Assembly (NCBI GenBank): GCA_016124195.1
Contig: WGOE01000005.1
Location: 62,001 to 126,000 of the forward strand
Source of the DNA: a bacterium
Lineage (GTDB): Bacteria > Pseudomonadota > Alphaproteobacteria > Rhodobacterales > Rhodobacteraceae
Direction of reading: 5' to 3'
Length of the DNA: 64,000 nucleotides
Part shown: in pieces, positions 18,380 through 27,153 of the stretch
How the letters are laid out: every line of letters starts with the position of its first letter
Position numbering within the stretch: position 1 is the stretch's first letter
Program-made: the position numbers and the translations under genes
The notes under the pieces: generated by a model
The model's database searches: none
The model's input: the letters and a program-made list of their open reading frames with translations, nothing else
What the model was told of the DNA's origin: nothing

Positions 18380-19537
18380 TCAGTTGCCCCCGACGACGGC
18401 CATGAAATCCGACACCCAGCGCGCATAGGGCACGCAGGCGCCCGCCCCCGCCGCGCAATCGGCGATCGGCGTGGTCCAGAAGCGGATCTTGTCGAAGGTC
18501 TCGGACCCGTTGGCCTTGCAGCCCTCGGCGGTTTGCTGGCCCGAACCGTCGGTGCAGGCCGCCGGCACCACCGGGACCGAGCCGAACCAGACCGACAGAT
18601 CCGATTGCAGGTTCGAATTCAGCGTGTGTTCCATCCACTTGTATGCGCAGTTCGGATGCGGCGCATCGGTCGCCATCATCGTGGTGTCGGACCAGCCGGT
18701 GGCCCCTTCCGAGGGGATGGTCGAGCCGACCGGCGCCTTCTCGCCCAGAAGCAGGTTGACCTGATAGGGCCAGGAGGACGAGGCGACGATGCCTTCGTTC
18801 TTGAAATCATCGGTCTGGACGGTCGCATCGCTCCAATAGCGCGACACAAGCTTGCGCTGCCCGCGCAGAAGGTCCAGAGCCGCCGCATATTGCGGTTCGG
18901 TCAGTTCATAAGGGTTGGTGATGCCAAGCTCGGGCTTGTGCGCCATCAGGTAAAGGGCGGCATCGGCCACATAGATCGGGCCGGAATAGGCCTGCACCCG
19001 TCCCTTGTTGGATTTGCCGTCGGGCAGGTTCTGTTCCTCGAACACCACCGACCACGAGGTGGGCGCCTCCTTGAATACATCCGTGTTGTACATCAACACG
19101 TTGGGCCCCCATTGATAGGGCACGCCATAGTGCTTGCCGCCGACGGTGAACCAGGCGCCATCCTTCAGCCGCGGGTCCAACTTGCTCCAGGACGGGATCA
19201 GCGCGGTGTTGATCTCTTGCACCTTCTTGCCCGCCACCAGCCGCAGCGAGGCATCGCCCGAGGCGGTGACAAGGTCGAACCCGCCCTGGTTCATCAGCGT
19301 CACCATCTCGTCCGAGGTGCCGGCGGTCTTGACGTTGACCTTGCACGAGGTCTCTTTCTCGAACTTGGTGATCCAGTCGAAGTCCTTGTCGCTTTCGCCA
19401 CGCTCCATATAACCGGGCCAGGCGACGATATCGACCTCGCCCTCGCCCGGGCCGATGGCGGTGACCTGGGCCAGCAGCGGCGAGGTCGCAAGGCTAAGGG
19501 CAACAAGGCCGGTGGCCACGAATTTCAGTTTCTGCAT
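18380..19537 (-). CDS. polyamine-type ABC transporter binding protein (YdcS/PotD-like)
   Basis: A 385-residue periplasmic binding protein with a signal peptide (cleavage near PLLAQ). The mature sequence has the family pattern of PotD/YdcS: VDIVAWPGYMERG, FEKETSCKVNVKTAGTSDEM, FDLVTASGDASLRLV, and WGPNVLMYNTDVF. An extra Cys pair near the C-terminus (CTDGSGQ and CKANG, plus CAAGAGAC) suggests disulfides. The ATG at 19535-19537 follows AGGGAG by 8 bases; a TTG two codons upstream is less likely. It heads the importer operon and is separated from the ATPase gene by an attenuator hairpin. Substrate is probably a polyamine or a related cation. Confidence 0.88.
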   Translation of the reverse strand: MQKLKFVATGLVALSLATSPLLAQVTAIGPGEGEVDIVAWPGYMERGESDKDFDWITKFEKETSCKVNVKTAGTSDEMVTLMNQGGFDLVTASGDASLRLVAGKKVQEINTALIPSWSKLDPRLKDGAWFTVGGKHYGVPYQWGPNVLMYNTDVFKEAPTSWSVVFEEQNLPDGKSNKGRVQAYSGPIYVADAALYLMAHKPELGITNPYELTEPQYAAALDLLRGQRKLVSRYWSDATVQTDDFKNEGIVASSSWPYQVNLLLGEKAPVGSTIPSEGATGWSDTTMMATDAPHPNCAYKWMEHTLNSNLQSDLSVWFGSVPVVPAACTDGSGQQTAEGCKANGSETFDKIRFWTTPIADCAAGAGACVPYARWVSDFMAVVGGN

Positions 19538-19679
19538 TTGCAAGCTCCCTGAATTTGCGCATGTCGCGCAGTGCCGCTTGAGCGGTCATATGATCAAATT
19601 AAAGAGAGCCATGCGGGAAGCAAGCAGAATCGCTGGGCCCCGGAACAGCGTGTCCCGGGGCGCCACAGGTTTGGGCGCC

Positions 19680-20876
19680 TCAGACGCGCTCCAGCGCCAC
19701 GGCGATGCCCTGGCCCACGCCGATGCACATGGTGGAGAGGCTGCGCTGGCCGGGGGCGAGGTCCAGCGCCGCGGTGCCGGTGATCCGCGCACCCGACATG
19801 CCGAGCGGATGGCCAAGGGCGATGGCCCCGCCGTTGCGGTTGACGCGCGGGTCATCGTCGGCGATGCCCAGTTCGCGCAAGGTGGCAAGACCCTGGCTGG
19901 CAAAGGCCTCGTTCAGTTCGATCACCGCGAAATCGGCCTCGGTCAGGCCAAGGCGGGCCATCAGATTCTGGCTGGCCGGCGCCGGGCCGATCCCCATGAT
20001 GCGGGGCGGCACGCCGGCCGTGGCGCCGCCAAGGACGCGGGCGATGGGTGTCAGGCCATACCGCGCTGCCGTCTCGGCATTGGAGAGGATCAGCGCCGCA
20101 GCCCCATCGTTCACACCCGAAGCATTGCCCGCCGTGACGGTGCCGCCTTTGCGGAACGGCGTGCCAAGCTTGGCCAGCGCCTCCATCGTGGTGGCGCGGG
20201 GGTGTTCGTCGCGGTCGATGACCAGCGCCTCGCCCTTGCGCTGCGGGATGGTCACGGGCGTGATCTCGCGCGCCAGACGGCCATTGGCCTGCGCGGCCGA
20301 AGCCTTGGCCTGCGACCGCAGCGCGAAGGCGTCCTGATCCTCGCGCGAGACCTTGTAATCCTCGGCCACGTTCTCGCCGGTCTCGGGCATGGAATCGACG
20401 CCGTATTGCGCCTTCATCACCGGATTGACGAAGCGCCAGCCGATGGTCGTGTCATGGATTTCGGCGTTACGGGAGAAGGCGGTGTCGGCCTTCGGCATCA
20501 CGAAGGGGGCGCGCGACATGGATTCCACGCCGCCCGCGATCATCAGCCCCGCCTCACCCGCCTTGATCTGGCGCGCGGCGATCAGCACGGCGTCCATGCC
20601 CGACCCGCACAGCCGGTTGACCGTGGTGCCTGGCACGCTGACCGGCATTCCCGCCAGGAGCGCCGACATGCGGGCCACGTTGCGGTTGTCCTCGCCAGCC
20701 TGATTGGCGCAGCCGAAGATCACGTCATCGACCGCCGCCCAATCGACCCCGGCATTGCGCGCCATCAGCGCCCGCAAGGGCACGGCGCCAAGGTCATCGG
20801 CCCGCACCGAAGACAGCGCGCCGCCAAAGCGGCCGATGGGCGTGCGGATATAGTCGCAGATGAAAACGTCGGTCAT
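19680..20876 (-). CDS. pcaF: 3-oxoadipyl-CoA thiolase
   Basis: A 398-residue thiolase with nucleophile Cys90 (NRLCGSGMDAV), His356 (GGAIALGHPLG) and Cys384 (STMCIGVGQG). It cleaves 3-oxoadipyl-CoA to succinyl-CoA and acetyl-CoA at the end of the beta-ketoadipate pathway for aromatic compounds. The general thiolase family is broad, so the specificity is taken from the pcaI-pcaJ genes that immediately precede it and overlap it by ATGA. It is the last gene of that operon. Confidence 0.9.
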   Translation of the reverse strand: MTDVFICDYIRTPIGRFGGALSSVRADDLGAVPLRALMARNAGVDWAAVDDVIFGCANQAGEDNRNVARMSALLAGMPVSVPGTTVNRLCGSGMDAVLIAARQIKAGEAGLMIAGGVESMSRAPFVMPKADTAFSRNAEIHDTTIGWRFVNPVMKAQYGVDSMPETGENVAEDYKVSREDQDAFALRSQAKASAAQANGRLAREITPVTIPQRKGEALVIDRDEHPRATTMEALAKLGTPFRKGGTVTAGNASGVNDGAAALILSNAETAARYGLTPIARVLGGATAGVPPRIMGIGPAPASQNLMARLGLTEADFAVIELNEAFASQGLATLRELGIADDDPRVNRNGGAIALGHPLGMSGARITGTAALDLAPGQRSLSTMCIGVGQGIAVALERV

Positions 20877-21544
20877 GACAGCTCCGGTACGATGAGGTCT
20901 TGCACCGCGCCGTCCAGATGCAGCGGCGCGCCGGTCAGGGCTTGCAGGTCGGCCAGGGCGATTGACGGCAGCTTTTCGCGCAGCACGAAATGGCCTTCGA
21001 CGATGTCGATCACGGCAAGCGAGGTATAGATGCGGGTCACGCAGCCCACCCCGGTCAAGGGCAGGGTGCAGCGGTCGAGCAATTTGGGCTTGCCGTCCTT
21101 GGTGACGTGTTCGGTGATGACCGCCACCCGCTTGGCCCCGTGAACGAGGTCCATCGCCCCGCCCACCGCGGGCACGCCCTTGGCGCCCACGCTCCAATTG
21201 GCGAGGTCGCCGTTCTGCGCCACCTGATAGGCGCCGAGGATCGCCACATCCAGATGCCCGCCGCGCACCATGGCAAAGCTGTCGGCGTGGTGGAAAAAGG
21301 CGGCCCCGGGGTTGAGCGTGACGGCCTTCTTGCCGGCGTTGATCAGGTCCCAATCCTCGGACCCCGCGGGCGGAGCCTCGCCAAAGTCAAGGATGCCGTT
21401 CTCGGTGTGGAAGATCGCCTGCCGGCCGGGCGGCTGGTACTGGGCCACCATCTCGGGAAAGCCGATGCCGAGGTTGACATAGGCGCCATCCTCGATGTCC
21501 TGGGCGGCGCGCCAGGCGATCTGGGCGTTGGAAAGTTTGGTCAT
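20873..21544 (-). CDS. pcaJ: 3-oxoadipate CoA-transferase subunit B
   Basis: A 223-residue beta subunit of a family I CoA-transferase. The catalytic glutamate is Glu49 in the TENG motif. With PcaI it moves CoA from succinyl-CoA to 3-oxoadipate. The C-terminus (GVGCVTRIYT, VVEG-like) has the usual family pattern. It overlaps pcaI by 4 bases and pcaF by 4, so translation of the three is coupled. Close relatives act on acetoacetate; the pathway assignment rests on the linked thiolase and IclR regulator. Confidence 0.9.
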   Translation of the reverse strand: MTKLSNAQIAWRAAQDIEDGAYVNLGIGFPEMVAQYQPPGRQAIFHTENGILDFGEAPPAGSEDWDLINAGKKAVTLNPGAAFFHHADSFAMVRGGHLDVAILGAYQVAQNGDLANWSVGAKGVPAVGGAMDLVHGAKRVAVITEHVTKDGKPKLLDRCTLPLTGVGCVTRIYTSLAVIDIVEGHFVLREKLPSIALADLQALTGAPLHLDGAVQDLIVPELS

Positions 21545-22263
21545 GGATACACCGCCTTTGCGCGGTTGAGGACTTCTTCCTGTTGCGGATCAGGCACTTC
21601 GACAAGGCGCTGCACAAAGATGCCGGGGGTGACGACGGTTTCGGGGTCGATGGCACCCGGCGCCACGAGGTGGCTGACCTGCACGATGGTCGTTCTGGCC
21701 GCCGTGGCCATCAGCGGGGCAAAGTTGCGCGCGGCGGCGCGGTAGGTCAGGTTGCCATGGGTATCGCCCACTTCGGCCTTGATCAGGGCGAAGTCAGCCT
21801 TGAGCCAGCGTTCCTGCACATAGGGGCGGCCGTCGAATTCCTCGATCTTCTTGCCCTTGGCCAGGGCGGTGCCGTAGGCGGTGGGCGTGTAGAAGGCCGG
21901 GATCCCGGCGCCGCCGGCGCGGATGCGTTCGGCAAGGGTGCCCTGCGGGACCAGCTCCAGCTCGATCTTGCCGGCGAGGTAAAGCTCGGTGAAGACCACC
22001 GGATCGGCCGAGCGCGGGAAAGAGCAGATCAGCTTGGCCACCATGCCCTGTTCGATCAGCGCGGCAAGGCCGACATGGCCGTTGCCGGCGTTGTTGTTGA
22101 CCACGGTCAGGCCGGTCGGATGGCCGGTCGCCACGAAACGGTCGATCAGTGCGTGGATCAGTTCGATCGGCGCGCCTGATCCGCCGAAGCCGCCGATCAT
22201 CACCGTCGCACCGTCACCGATGCCGGCGACCGCCTCGGCCAGGCTGGGAATTGTCTTGTCCAT
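21541..22263 (-). CDS. pcaI: 3-oxoadipate CoA-transferase subunit A
   Basis: A 240-residue alpha subunit with the CoA-transferase signature MIGGFGGSGAP at residues 22-32 and NNNAGNGHVG, CSFPRS and LVPQGTLAERIRAGGAGIPAF downstream. It works as a heterodimer with PcaJ. It is the first gene of the operon; the start at 22261-22263 is followed upstream by a GGAGGGC ribosome binding site on the minus strand, and about 55 bases further lies the 12-bp inverted repeat shared with the regulator gene. Confidence 0.92.
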   Translation of the reverse strand: MDKTIPSLAEAVAGIGDGATVMIGGFGGSGAPIELIHALIDRFVATGHPTGLTVVNNNAGNGHVGLAALIEQGMVAKLICSFPRSADPVVFTELYLAGKIELELVPQGTLAERIRAGGAGIPAFYTPTAYGTALAKGKKIEEFDGRPYVQERWLKADFALIKAEVGDTHGNLTYRAAARNFAPLMATAARTTIVQVSHLVAPGAIDPETVVTPGIFVQRLVEVPDPQQEEVLNRAKAVYP

Positions 22264-22318
22264 GAGGGCCCTCCTTCCCGGCCGGATTTAGGCGCAGACA
22301 GGCTTTGCGTCCAGCGCA

Positions 22319-22357
22319 TTTGTGCGATATACAACCTTTGTTACCATATCGCACAAA
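22319..22357. promoter_or_regulatory. inverted repeat, probable operator of the IclR regulator
   Basis: TTTGTGCGATAT at 22319-22330 is matched perfectly by ATATCGCACAAA at 22346-22357, a 12-bp inverted repeat with 15 bases between arms. It lies midway between divergent pcaI and the IclR regulator and ends 7 bases before the regulator's ATG. PcaR/PobR-type IclR proteins bind repeats containing ATCGCAC-like half-sites, as I recall, so this is the obvious binding site and would control both directions. Confidence 0.8.
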
Positions 22358-22364
22358 GGCCGCA

Positions 22365-23120
22365 ATGATCAACGCACGGGACACCATGTCGGGGCTGGCC
22401 AAGGGGCTGGCGGTGATCGAGACCTTTTCGGCCGCGCGGCCGCGCCAGTCGATTGCCGAGGTCTCGGCCGCCAGCGGGCTCGACAGGGCGACGGCGCGGC
22501 GCTGTCTCTTGACGCTGGCAAGCCAGGGCTATGCCGATTACGACGGCAAGTTCTTTACCCTGACGCCGCGGGTGCTGCGGCTGGGCACGGCCTGCCTGGC
22601 CACCATGCCGCTGCCGCAGGTCGTGCAGCCCTACCTTGACCGCCTGTCCGAGGATCTCGGCGAAAGCACCTCGGTTTCCATCCTCGACGCGGACGAGATC
22701 GTCTATGTCGCCCGCGCCGCGCATCGCAAGGTGATGTCGATCGCGCTGATGCCGGGATCGCGGCTGCCGGCCTTCTGTACCTCGATGGGGCGGGTCCTCC
22801 TGGCCGCCCTGCCCGAGGCCGAGGCGCGCCAGCGGCTTAAACCGCCGCTGAGGCCGATGACACCGCGCACCGTCACGGACCCCGAGGCGCTGATGGCGAT
22901 CCTGGCCGAAACCCGGGTGCAGGGCTGGTGCCTGAATGACCAGGAGGTGGAAATCGGGCTGCGTTCGATCGCCGTACCGGTCATCTCGGCGCGGGGCGTG
23001 ACGGTGGCCGCGCTCAACCTGGGCATGCCGGTGCGCGGCGAAGCGGCCGGTGATGTCGCCCGCCAATATCTGCCGCCGCTCCTTGCGCTGCAGGCCGAAT
23101 TGCGCAAGGTCCTGACCTGA
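22365..23120 (+). CDS. IclR-family regulator of the pca genes (PcaR/PobR type)
   Basis: A 251-residue IclR-type regulator: N-terminal winged helix (residues about 8-70, with SIAEVSAASGLDRATARRCL) and a C-terminal effector-binding domain (LGESTSVSILDADEIVYVAR, CTSMGRVLLA, GLRSIAVPV). Its divergent position to pcaIJF and the perfect inverted repeat between them argue that it senses a pathway intermediate such as 3-oxoadipate or protocatechuate and activates the operon. The ATG at 22365 is chosen because the helix-turn-helix then starts at the normal distance; the frame is open further upstream through the operator. Confidence 0.87.
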   Translation: MINARDTMSGLAKGLAVIETFSAARPRQSIAEVSAASGLDRATARRCLLTLASQGYADYDGKFFTLTPRVLRLGTACLATMPLPQVVQPYLDRLSEDLGESTSVSILDADEIVYVARAAHRKVMSIALMPGSRLPAFCTSMGRVLLAALPEAEARQRLKPPLRPMTPRTVTDPEALMAILAETRVQGWCLNDQEVEIGLRSIAVPVISARGVTVAALNLGMPVRGEAAGDVARQYLPPLLALQAELRKVLT

Positions 23121-23208
23121 CCCAAAATTTGCCGAAATCTTGCGGCACAACTCCAAGATGCAACACTTCGTCCCGATCGGGTAGGAAAGGCTGGCATTCA
23201 GGGCGGGA

Positions 23209-25317
23209 TTGCCGCATGTTGACCGGGATGCATCGCCCGACGCAGAGCTGACAACAACCAAAGGCCTGAGTTCGTTGACCGAGCCGCCGGAACCGGAAAT
23301 CGATGTCAATCTTGGTGCGGGACCCGAGGACCGTCCCCATGTGACGCTGAAGGATCTGGGGGCCTATCGCGACAGCCAGTTTCCGGTCTGGGTGCTGGAT
23401 GTCGATCACTTCCGGATCGTCTGGGCCAATGACGCGGCGGTGGACCTGTGGGCCGCGGGCTCGGCGGCGGAGCTGATGCAACGGGATCTGTCGCTCGACA
23501 TGACCTCGACCATCCAGACCAGGCTGCGCAACTATACGGCCGACCTGTGGAAGGGCGCGCATTTCGACGAAGAATGGACGCTGTTTCCGCGCGGCATGCC
23601 GCGGACCGTGCTGGGGCGCCTGCGTGGCTGCCTGCTGGGCGACGGCCGCATGGCCATCCTGTGCGAAGGCCAGGTCATCAAGCCGAATGACGCGAACATG
23701 CTGCGCGCCTCGCAGGCGCTGCTGTACACGACGATGATGGTCACGACCTATGCCGAAGGCGGCCAGCTCACCTATGCCAATCCAGCCGCGCGCCGAGCCT
23801 TCGCGGGCTTTGACCTGTCAGCCGCGTCCCGGTTTCAGAATCCCGAACTGCGCGCCGTCCTGAAGGCCGCCCCCGAAGCCGCGCGCGAAGGCATCTGGCG
23901 CAGCGCGGTGATCACGACGCAAGGCCCGCGGATCCACGAGGTCGAGGTGCGGCAGAGTTTTGACCCTGTCGAGGGCCGCAGGAATTTCCTGCTCACCGAA
24001 CTGGACGTCACGGCCCAAGAGGCGGTGGCGCACGAATTGTCCAACCTCGCGATGCGGGATGGGCTGACCGGGCTGCGCAACCGGGCCCATCTGACCGGGG
24101 CCGCGCCAGATTTCATCGCCAACGCCGCGCAGGCCGGGCAGACGGCTGGCCTTTTCCTGCTGGACGTGGACCGCTTCAAGCTGGTCAACGACAGCCTCGG
24201 CCATGCCGCGGGCGACACGCTGTTGCAGGAAATCAGCCGGCGCCTGACCGAGGCCCTGCCCGGCACCGTGCTGCTGGCGCGGCTTGGCGGTGACGAATTC
24301 TGCTGCCTTCTGACCACCGGCGGCGGGGAAAAGGTGCTGGCCAGCATCGCCAGCCATCTGCTGCGCGACATGCGCCGGCCCCTGCAGATCGAGGGCAACG
24401 ACCTCAGCGTTTCGGTCAGCATCGGGCTCAGCATCGCCGACAGCGGGCAGACCACGTTCCCCGACCTGTTGCACAAGGCCGACCTTGCGCTGTTCGACGC
24501 CAAGGCCAAGGGCGGCAACCGGCTGCGGATGTTCCGCCCCGAACTGGCCGAACGCAACAACCGCTTCCTGCAACTGGACGCCGAATTGCGCGATGCGCTG
24601 CGGCTGGGCCGGCTGGAGCTGTACTATCAGCCGCGCATCTCGTTTCAGACCGGCAAGATCGTCGCGGCCGAGGCGCTGATCCGGCTGAACTCTCCCACCG
24701 GGTCGCAGGTGTTGCCCGGCGAGTTCATCCCGATCGCCGAGGCAACCGGCCGCATCGCCGCCATCGGGCGCTGGGTCCTGGCCGAGGCCACGCGGCATCT
24801 GGTGCGGCTGCGCGGCATCGGCCATGCCATCAATCTGTCGGTCAATGTCTCGCCCAAGCAATTCGCCGATCCGTCCTTTCTGGCGCTGCTGCGGCAGGTG
24901 CGGCCCGCCATCGAAGAAGTCAGCGGCGAGATCGAGCTTGAGATCACCGAGAACGTCCTGATCGAGAACGACCAGCGGCTGCAGCGGGTGCTGGCGCAGA
25001 TCTCACGCCTGGGCTACCGGCTGGCGATCGACGATTTCGGCACGGCCTATTCCAATCTGGCCAGCCTGACGCGCTATCCGATCTCGTGCCTCAAGGTCGA
25101 CCGCACCCTGGTGGCGCACAAGGATTTCCGCCTGATCCTGACCGGCGTGATGACTCTGGCGCGGGCCTATGGCGCCAAGATCGTGGCCGAGGGTGTGGAA
25201 ACCACCGAACAGCACGCCTGGCTGGCCGAGAACCTGTGCGACGAATATCAGGGCTACCTGTTTTCGGGCCCGGTGCCCTTTGCTGAATTGCAGCGCATGG
25301 TCAACTCCGGGCAATAG
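23209..25317 (+). CDS. PAS-GGDEF-EAL cyclic-di-GMP protein
   Basis: About 702 residues. Two PAS-like domains (roughly 50-150 and 170-265), then a diguanylate cyclase domain with intact GGDEF at 360-364, then a phosphodiesterase domain with intact EAL at 488-490, LEITEN, DDFGTAYSN, KVDRTLV and AEGVET. No RxxD inhibitory site precedes GGDEF. Both active sites look usable, so net output (making or breaking c-di-GMP) must depend on the sensor part. There is no membrane segment. The start is uncertain: this TTG at 23209 gives the longest form, a TTG at 23275 or GTG at 23341 are alternatives. The gene is monocistronic and ends 9 bases from convergent galE. Confidence 0.9.
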   Translation: MPHVDRDASPDAELTTTKGLSSLTEPPEPEIDVNLGAGPEDRPHVTLKDLGAYRDSQFPVWVLDVDHFRIVWANDAAVDLWAAGSAAELMQRDLSLDMTSTIQTRLRNYTADLWKGAHFDEEWTLFPRGMPRTVLGRLRGCLLGDGRMAILCEGQVIKPNDANMLRASQALLYTTMMVTTYAEGGQLTYANPAARRAFAGFDLSAASRFQNPELRAVLKAAPEAAREGIWRSAVITTQGPRIHEVEVRQSFDPVEGRRNFLLTELDVTAQEAVAHELSNLAMRDGLTGLRNRAHLTGAAPDFIANAAQAGQTAGLFLLDVDRFKLVNDSLGHAAGDTLLQEISRRLTEALPGTVLLARLGGDEFCCLLTTGGGEKVLASIASHLLRDMRRPLQIEGNDLSVSVSIGLSIADSGQTTFPDLLHKADLALFDAKAKGGNRLRMFRPELAERNNRFLQLDAELRDALRLGRLELYYQPRISFQTGKIVAAEALIRLNSPTGSQVLPGEFIPIAEATGRIAAIGRWVLAEATRHLVRLRGIGHAINLSVNVSPKQFADPSFLALLRQVRPAIEEVSGEIELEITENVLIENDQRLQRVLAQISRLGYRLAIDDFGTAYSNLASLTRYPISCLKVDRTLVAHKDFRLILTGVMTLARAYGAKIVAEGVETTEQHAWLAENLCDEYQGYLFSGPVPFAELQRMVNSGQ

Positions 25318-25326
25318 CGGCTGCGT

Positions 25327-26310
25327 TCAGGCCTCGAACCGGGGCTTGCGGCTCCAGAGCAAGGCGTCGCCGATCATCTTGGTCAGGGTCGAACGGTCGG
25401 GCGTCCAGCCCAGTTCGCTGACGGCGCGGTGCGAACCCGACACCAGCGAGGTCGCATCGCCGGCCCGGCGCTGGCCCTCGATGATGGGAACCTCGCGGTT
25501 GGTGACGATGCGGCTGGCCTCGATCACCTCGCGCACCGAAAAGCCGCGGCCCGAGCCGAGGCAGAACACCCGGCTGCCCTTGCCATCCATCAGCCAGCGC
25601 AGGCCCAGCACATGGGCATCAACCAGATCCGAGACATGGACGTAATCGCGGATGCAGGTGCCGTCGGGCGTGTTGTAATCCGATCCGAACACTGTCAGCG
25701 CCGGGCGCTTGCCCTCGATGGCATCCAGCATCAGGGGGATCAGGTGGGTTTCGGGCACATGCTGTTCGCCCACCTCGCCTTCGGGATCGGCGCCAGCCAC
25801 GTTGAAATAGCGGAAGATCACCGAATTGAGGCCCGAGCTTTTCTGGAAATCGCGCAGCATCATCTCGATGGCGAGTTTCGATCCGCCATAGGCGTTGATC
25901 GGGGTCTGCGGCGTGTCCTCGTCCAGCGCCACGCCGTCCAACTCGCCATAGGTCGCACAGGTCGAGGAAAAGACGAAGTTGCGCACGCCGGCGGCCAGCG
26001 TCGCCTCGATCAGGTTGAGCGAGCCGTTGACGTTGGTGCGCCAGTATTTGCCCGGGTTGGTCATCGATTCGCCGACCAGCGACAGGGCGGCGAAGTGCAT
26101 GACGGCAACCGGCTGATACTGCGCGAAACAGGCATCCAGCGCAGCCCGATCCATCAGATCGCCCTTGAACAGCGGGCCGAACTTGACCGCCTGCCCCCAG
26201 CCGGTGGTCAGGTTGTCAAAAGCCACGGGAATGAAGCCGGCACGCGACAGGGCCTTGCAGGCATGGGCGCCGATATAGCCCGCTCCGCCGGTTACAATCA
26301 CGTGCTGCAT
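25327..26310 (-). CDS. galE: UDP-glucose 4-epimerase
   Basis: A 327-residue extended short-chain dehydrogenase with NAD motif TGGAGYIG at residues 7-14, the active-site Ser in SSTCATYG, and Tyr/Lys in NAYGGSK (YxxxK). It interconverts UDP-glucose and UDP-galactose. The ATG at 26308-26310 follows GGAG by 7 bases; a TTG two codons upstream is less likely. It lies downstream of kpsT in the same direction, 129 bases away, and with ugd on the other side it can supply sugar nucleotides for the capsule exported by the KpsMTE system. The DTPQTPINAYG and IIEGQRRAGD blocks are standard for GalE. Confidence 0.93.
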   Translation of the reverse strand: MQHVIVTGGAGYIGAHACKALSRAGFIPVAFDNLTTGWGQAVKFGPLFKGDLMDRAALDACFAQYQPVAVMHFAALSLVGESMTNPGKYWRTNVNGSLNLIEATLAAGVRNFVFSSTCATYGELDGVALDEDTPQTPINAYGGSKLAIEMMLRDFQKSSGLNSVIFRYFNVAGADPEGEVGEQHVPETHLIPLMLDAIEGKRPALTVFGSDYNTPDGTCIRDYVHVSDLVDAHVLGLRWLMDGKGSRVFCLGSGRGFSVREVIEASRIVTNREVPIIEGQRRAGDATSLVSGSHRAVSELGWTPDRSTLTKMIGDALLWSRKPRFEA

Positions 26311-26439
26311 CGCCAAACTCCGTATCGGGCATCAAAGTCGCCCGCGGTTACTGCCGCAGCCTTGCCCAGTTGTCGAGTCCCCCTGCGCAGGCCCCGGCAG
26401 GGGCCCGCCGCAGCGCAGCACGATGGCGTTCCGTGATGA

Positions 26440-27132
26440 TTATTCCAGCAGTTCGGCCGCGGTGTTCGTGATGCCGGCGCCGCGCAGATTGGCGTTGTGC
26501 ACTTCCAGCGCCTCTTCGATATCGTCGTAGAAGGTGATCGAGCCGTTTTCCAGCACAGCCCCGCTGTCGCACATCGACCGCATCAGCCCGTCGGAATGCG
26601 ACACCATGATCAGGCCGGACGAGGCCATCCGATCCTCGAACACCTTCTTGCTTTTGCCGCGGAAGGCGGCGTCGCCGGTCGCCGTCACCTCGTCGATCAG
26701 ATAGGTGTCGAAATGAATGCCCATCGACATGCCGAAGTTCAGCCGCGCCCGCATCCCCGAGGAATAGGTCCAGACCGGTTCGTGGTAATTCATCCCCAGT
26801 TCGGCAAAGTCATCGACGAAGTCGAGAAGCTCGTCCGTGTCCACCCCATAGACGCGCCCGATGAACTTGACGTTCTGCGCGCCGGTCAATTCGGTCTGGA
26901 TGCAGCCGGTCAACCCGATCGGCCAGGACATGTTGCCCGTCAGCCGGATGCGGCCGCGGTCGGGGTTGATCGACCCCGCGATCATGCTGAGCATGGTCGA
27001 CTTGCCCGCGCCGTTGCGCCCCATCAGCGCCACGCGGGCGCCATCAGGGATAAAGGCGTTGAGGTTGCGGGCAATGTATTTGGGATGCCCGCGATACCAA
27101 TAGGCCTTGGTCAGGTTCTCGATCTCGATCAT
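26440..27132 (-). CDS. kpsT: capsular polysaccharide export ATPase KpsT
   Basis: A 230-residue ATPase of the KpsT/RfbE polysaccharide exporter group: Walker A GRNGAGKST at 38-46, signature YSSGMRARLNF, Walker B YLIDEV and switch VSHS. KpsT energises KpsM to move capsule chains across the inner membrane. The gene follows kpsE by 21 bases; its permease kpsM lies on the other strand upstream of kpsE. The stretch FHFDTYLIDEV... is typical, and residue patterns such as NVKFIGRVYG distinguish it from importer ATPases. Confidence 0.93.
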   Translation of the reverse strand: MIEIENLTKAYWYRGHPKYIARNLNAFIPDGARVALMGRNGAGKSTMLSMIAGSINPDRGRIRLTGNMSWPIGLTGCIQTELTGAQNVKFIGRVYGVDTDELLDFVDDFAELGMNYHEPVWTYSSGMRARLNFGMSMGIHFDTYLIDEVTATGDAAFRGKSKKVFEDRMASSGLIMVSHSDGLMRSMCDSGAVLENGSITFYDDIEEALEVHNANLRGAGITNTAAELLE

Positions 27133-27153
27133 CGCAACGGGCTCCGCACCAGG

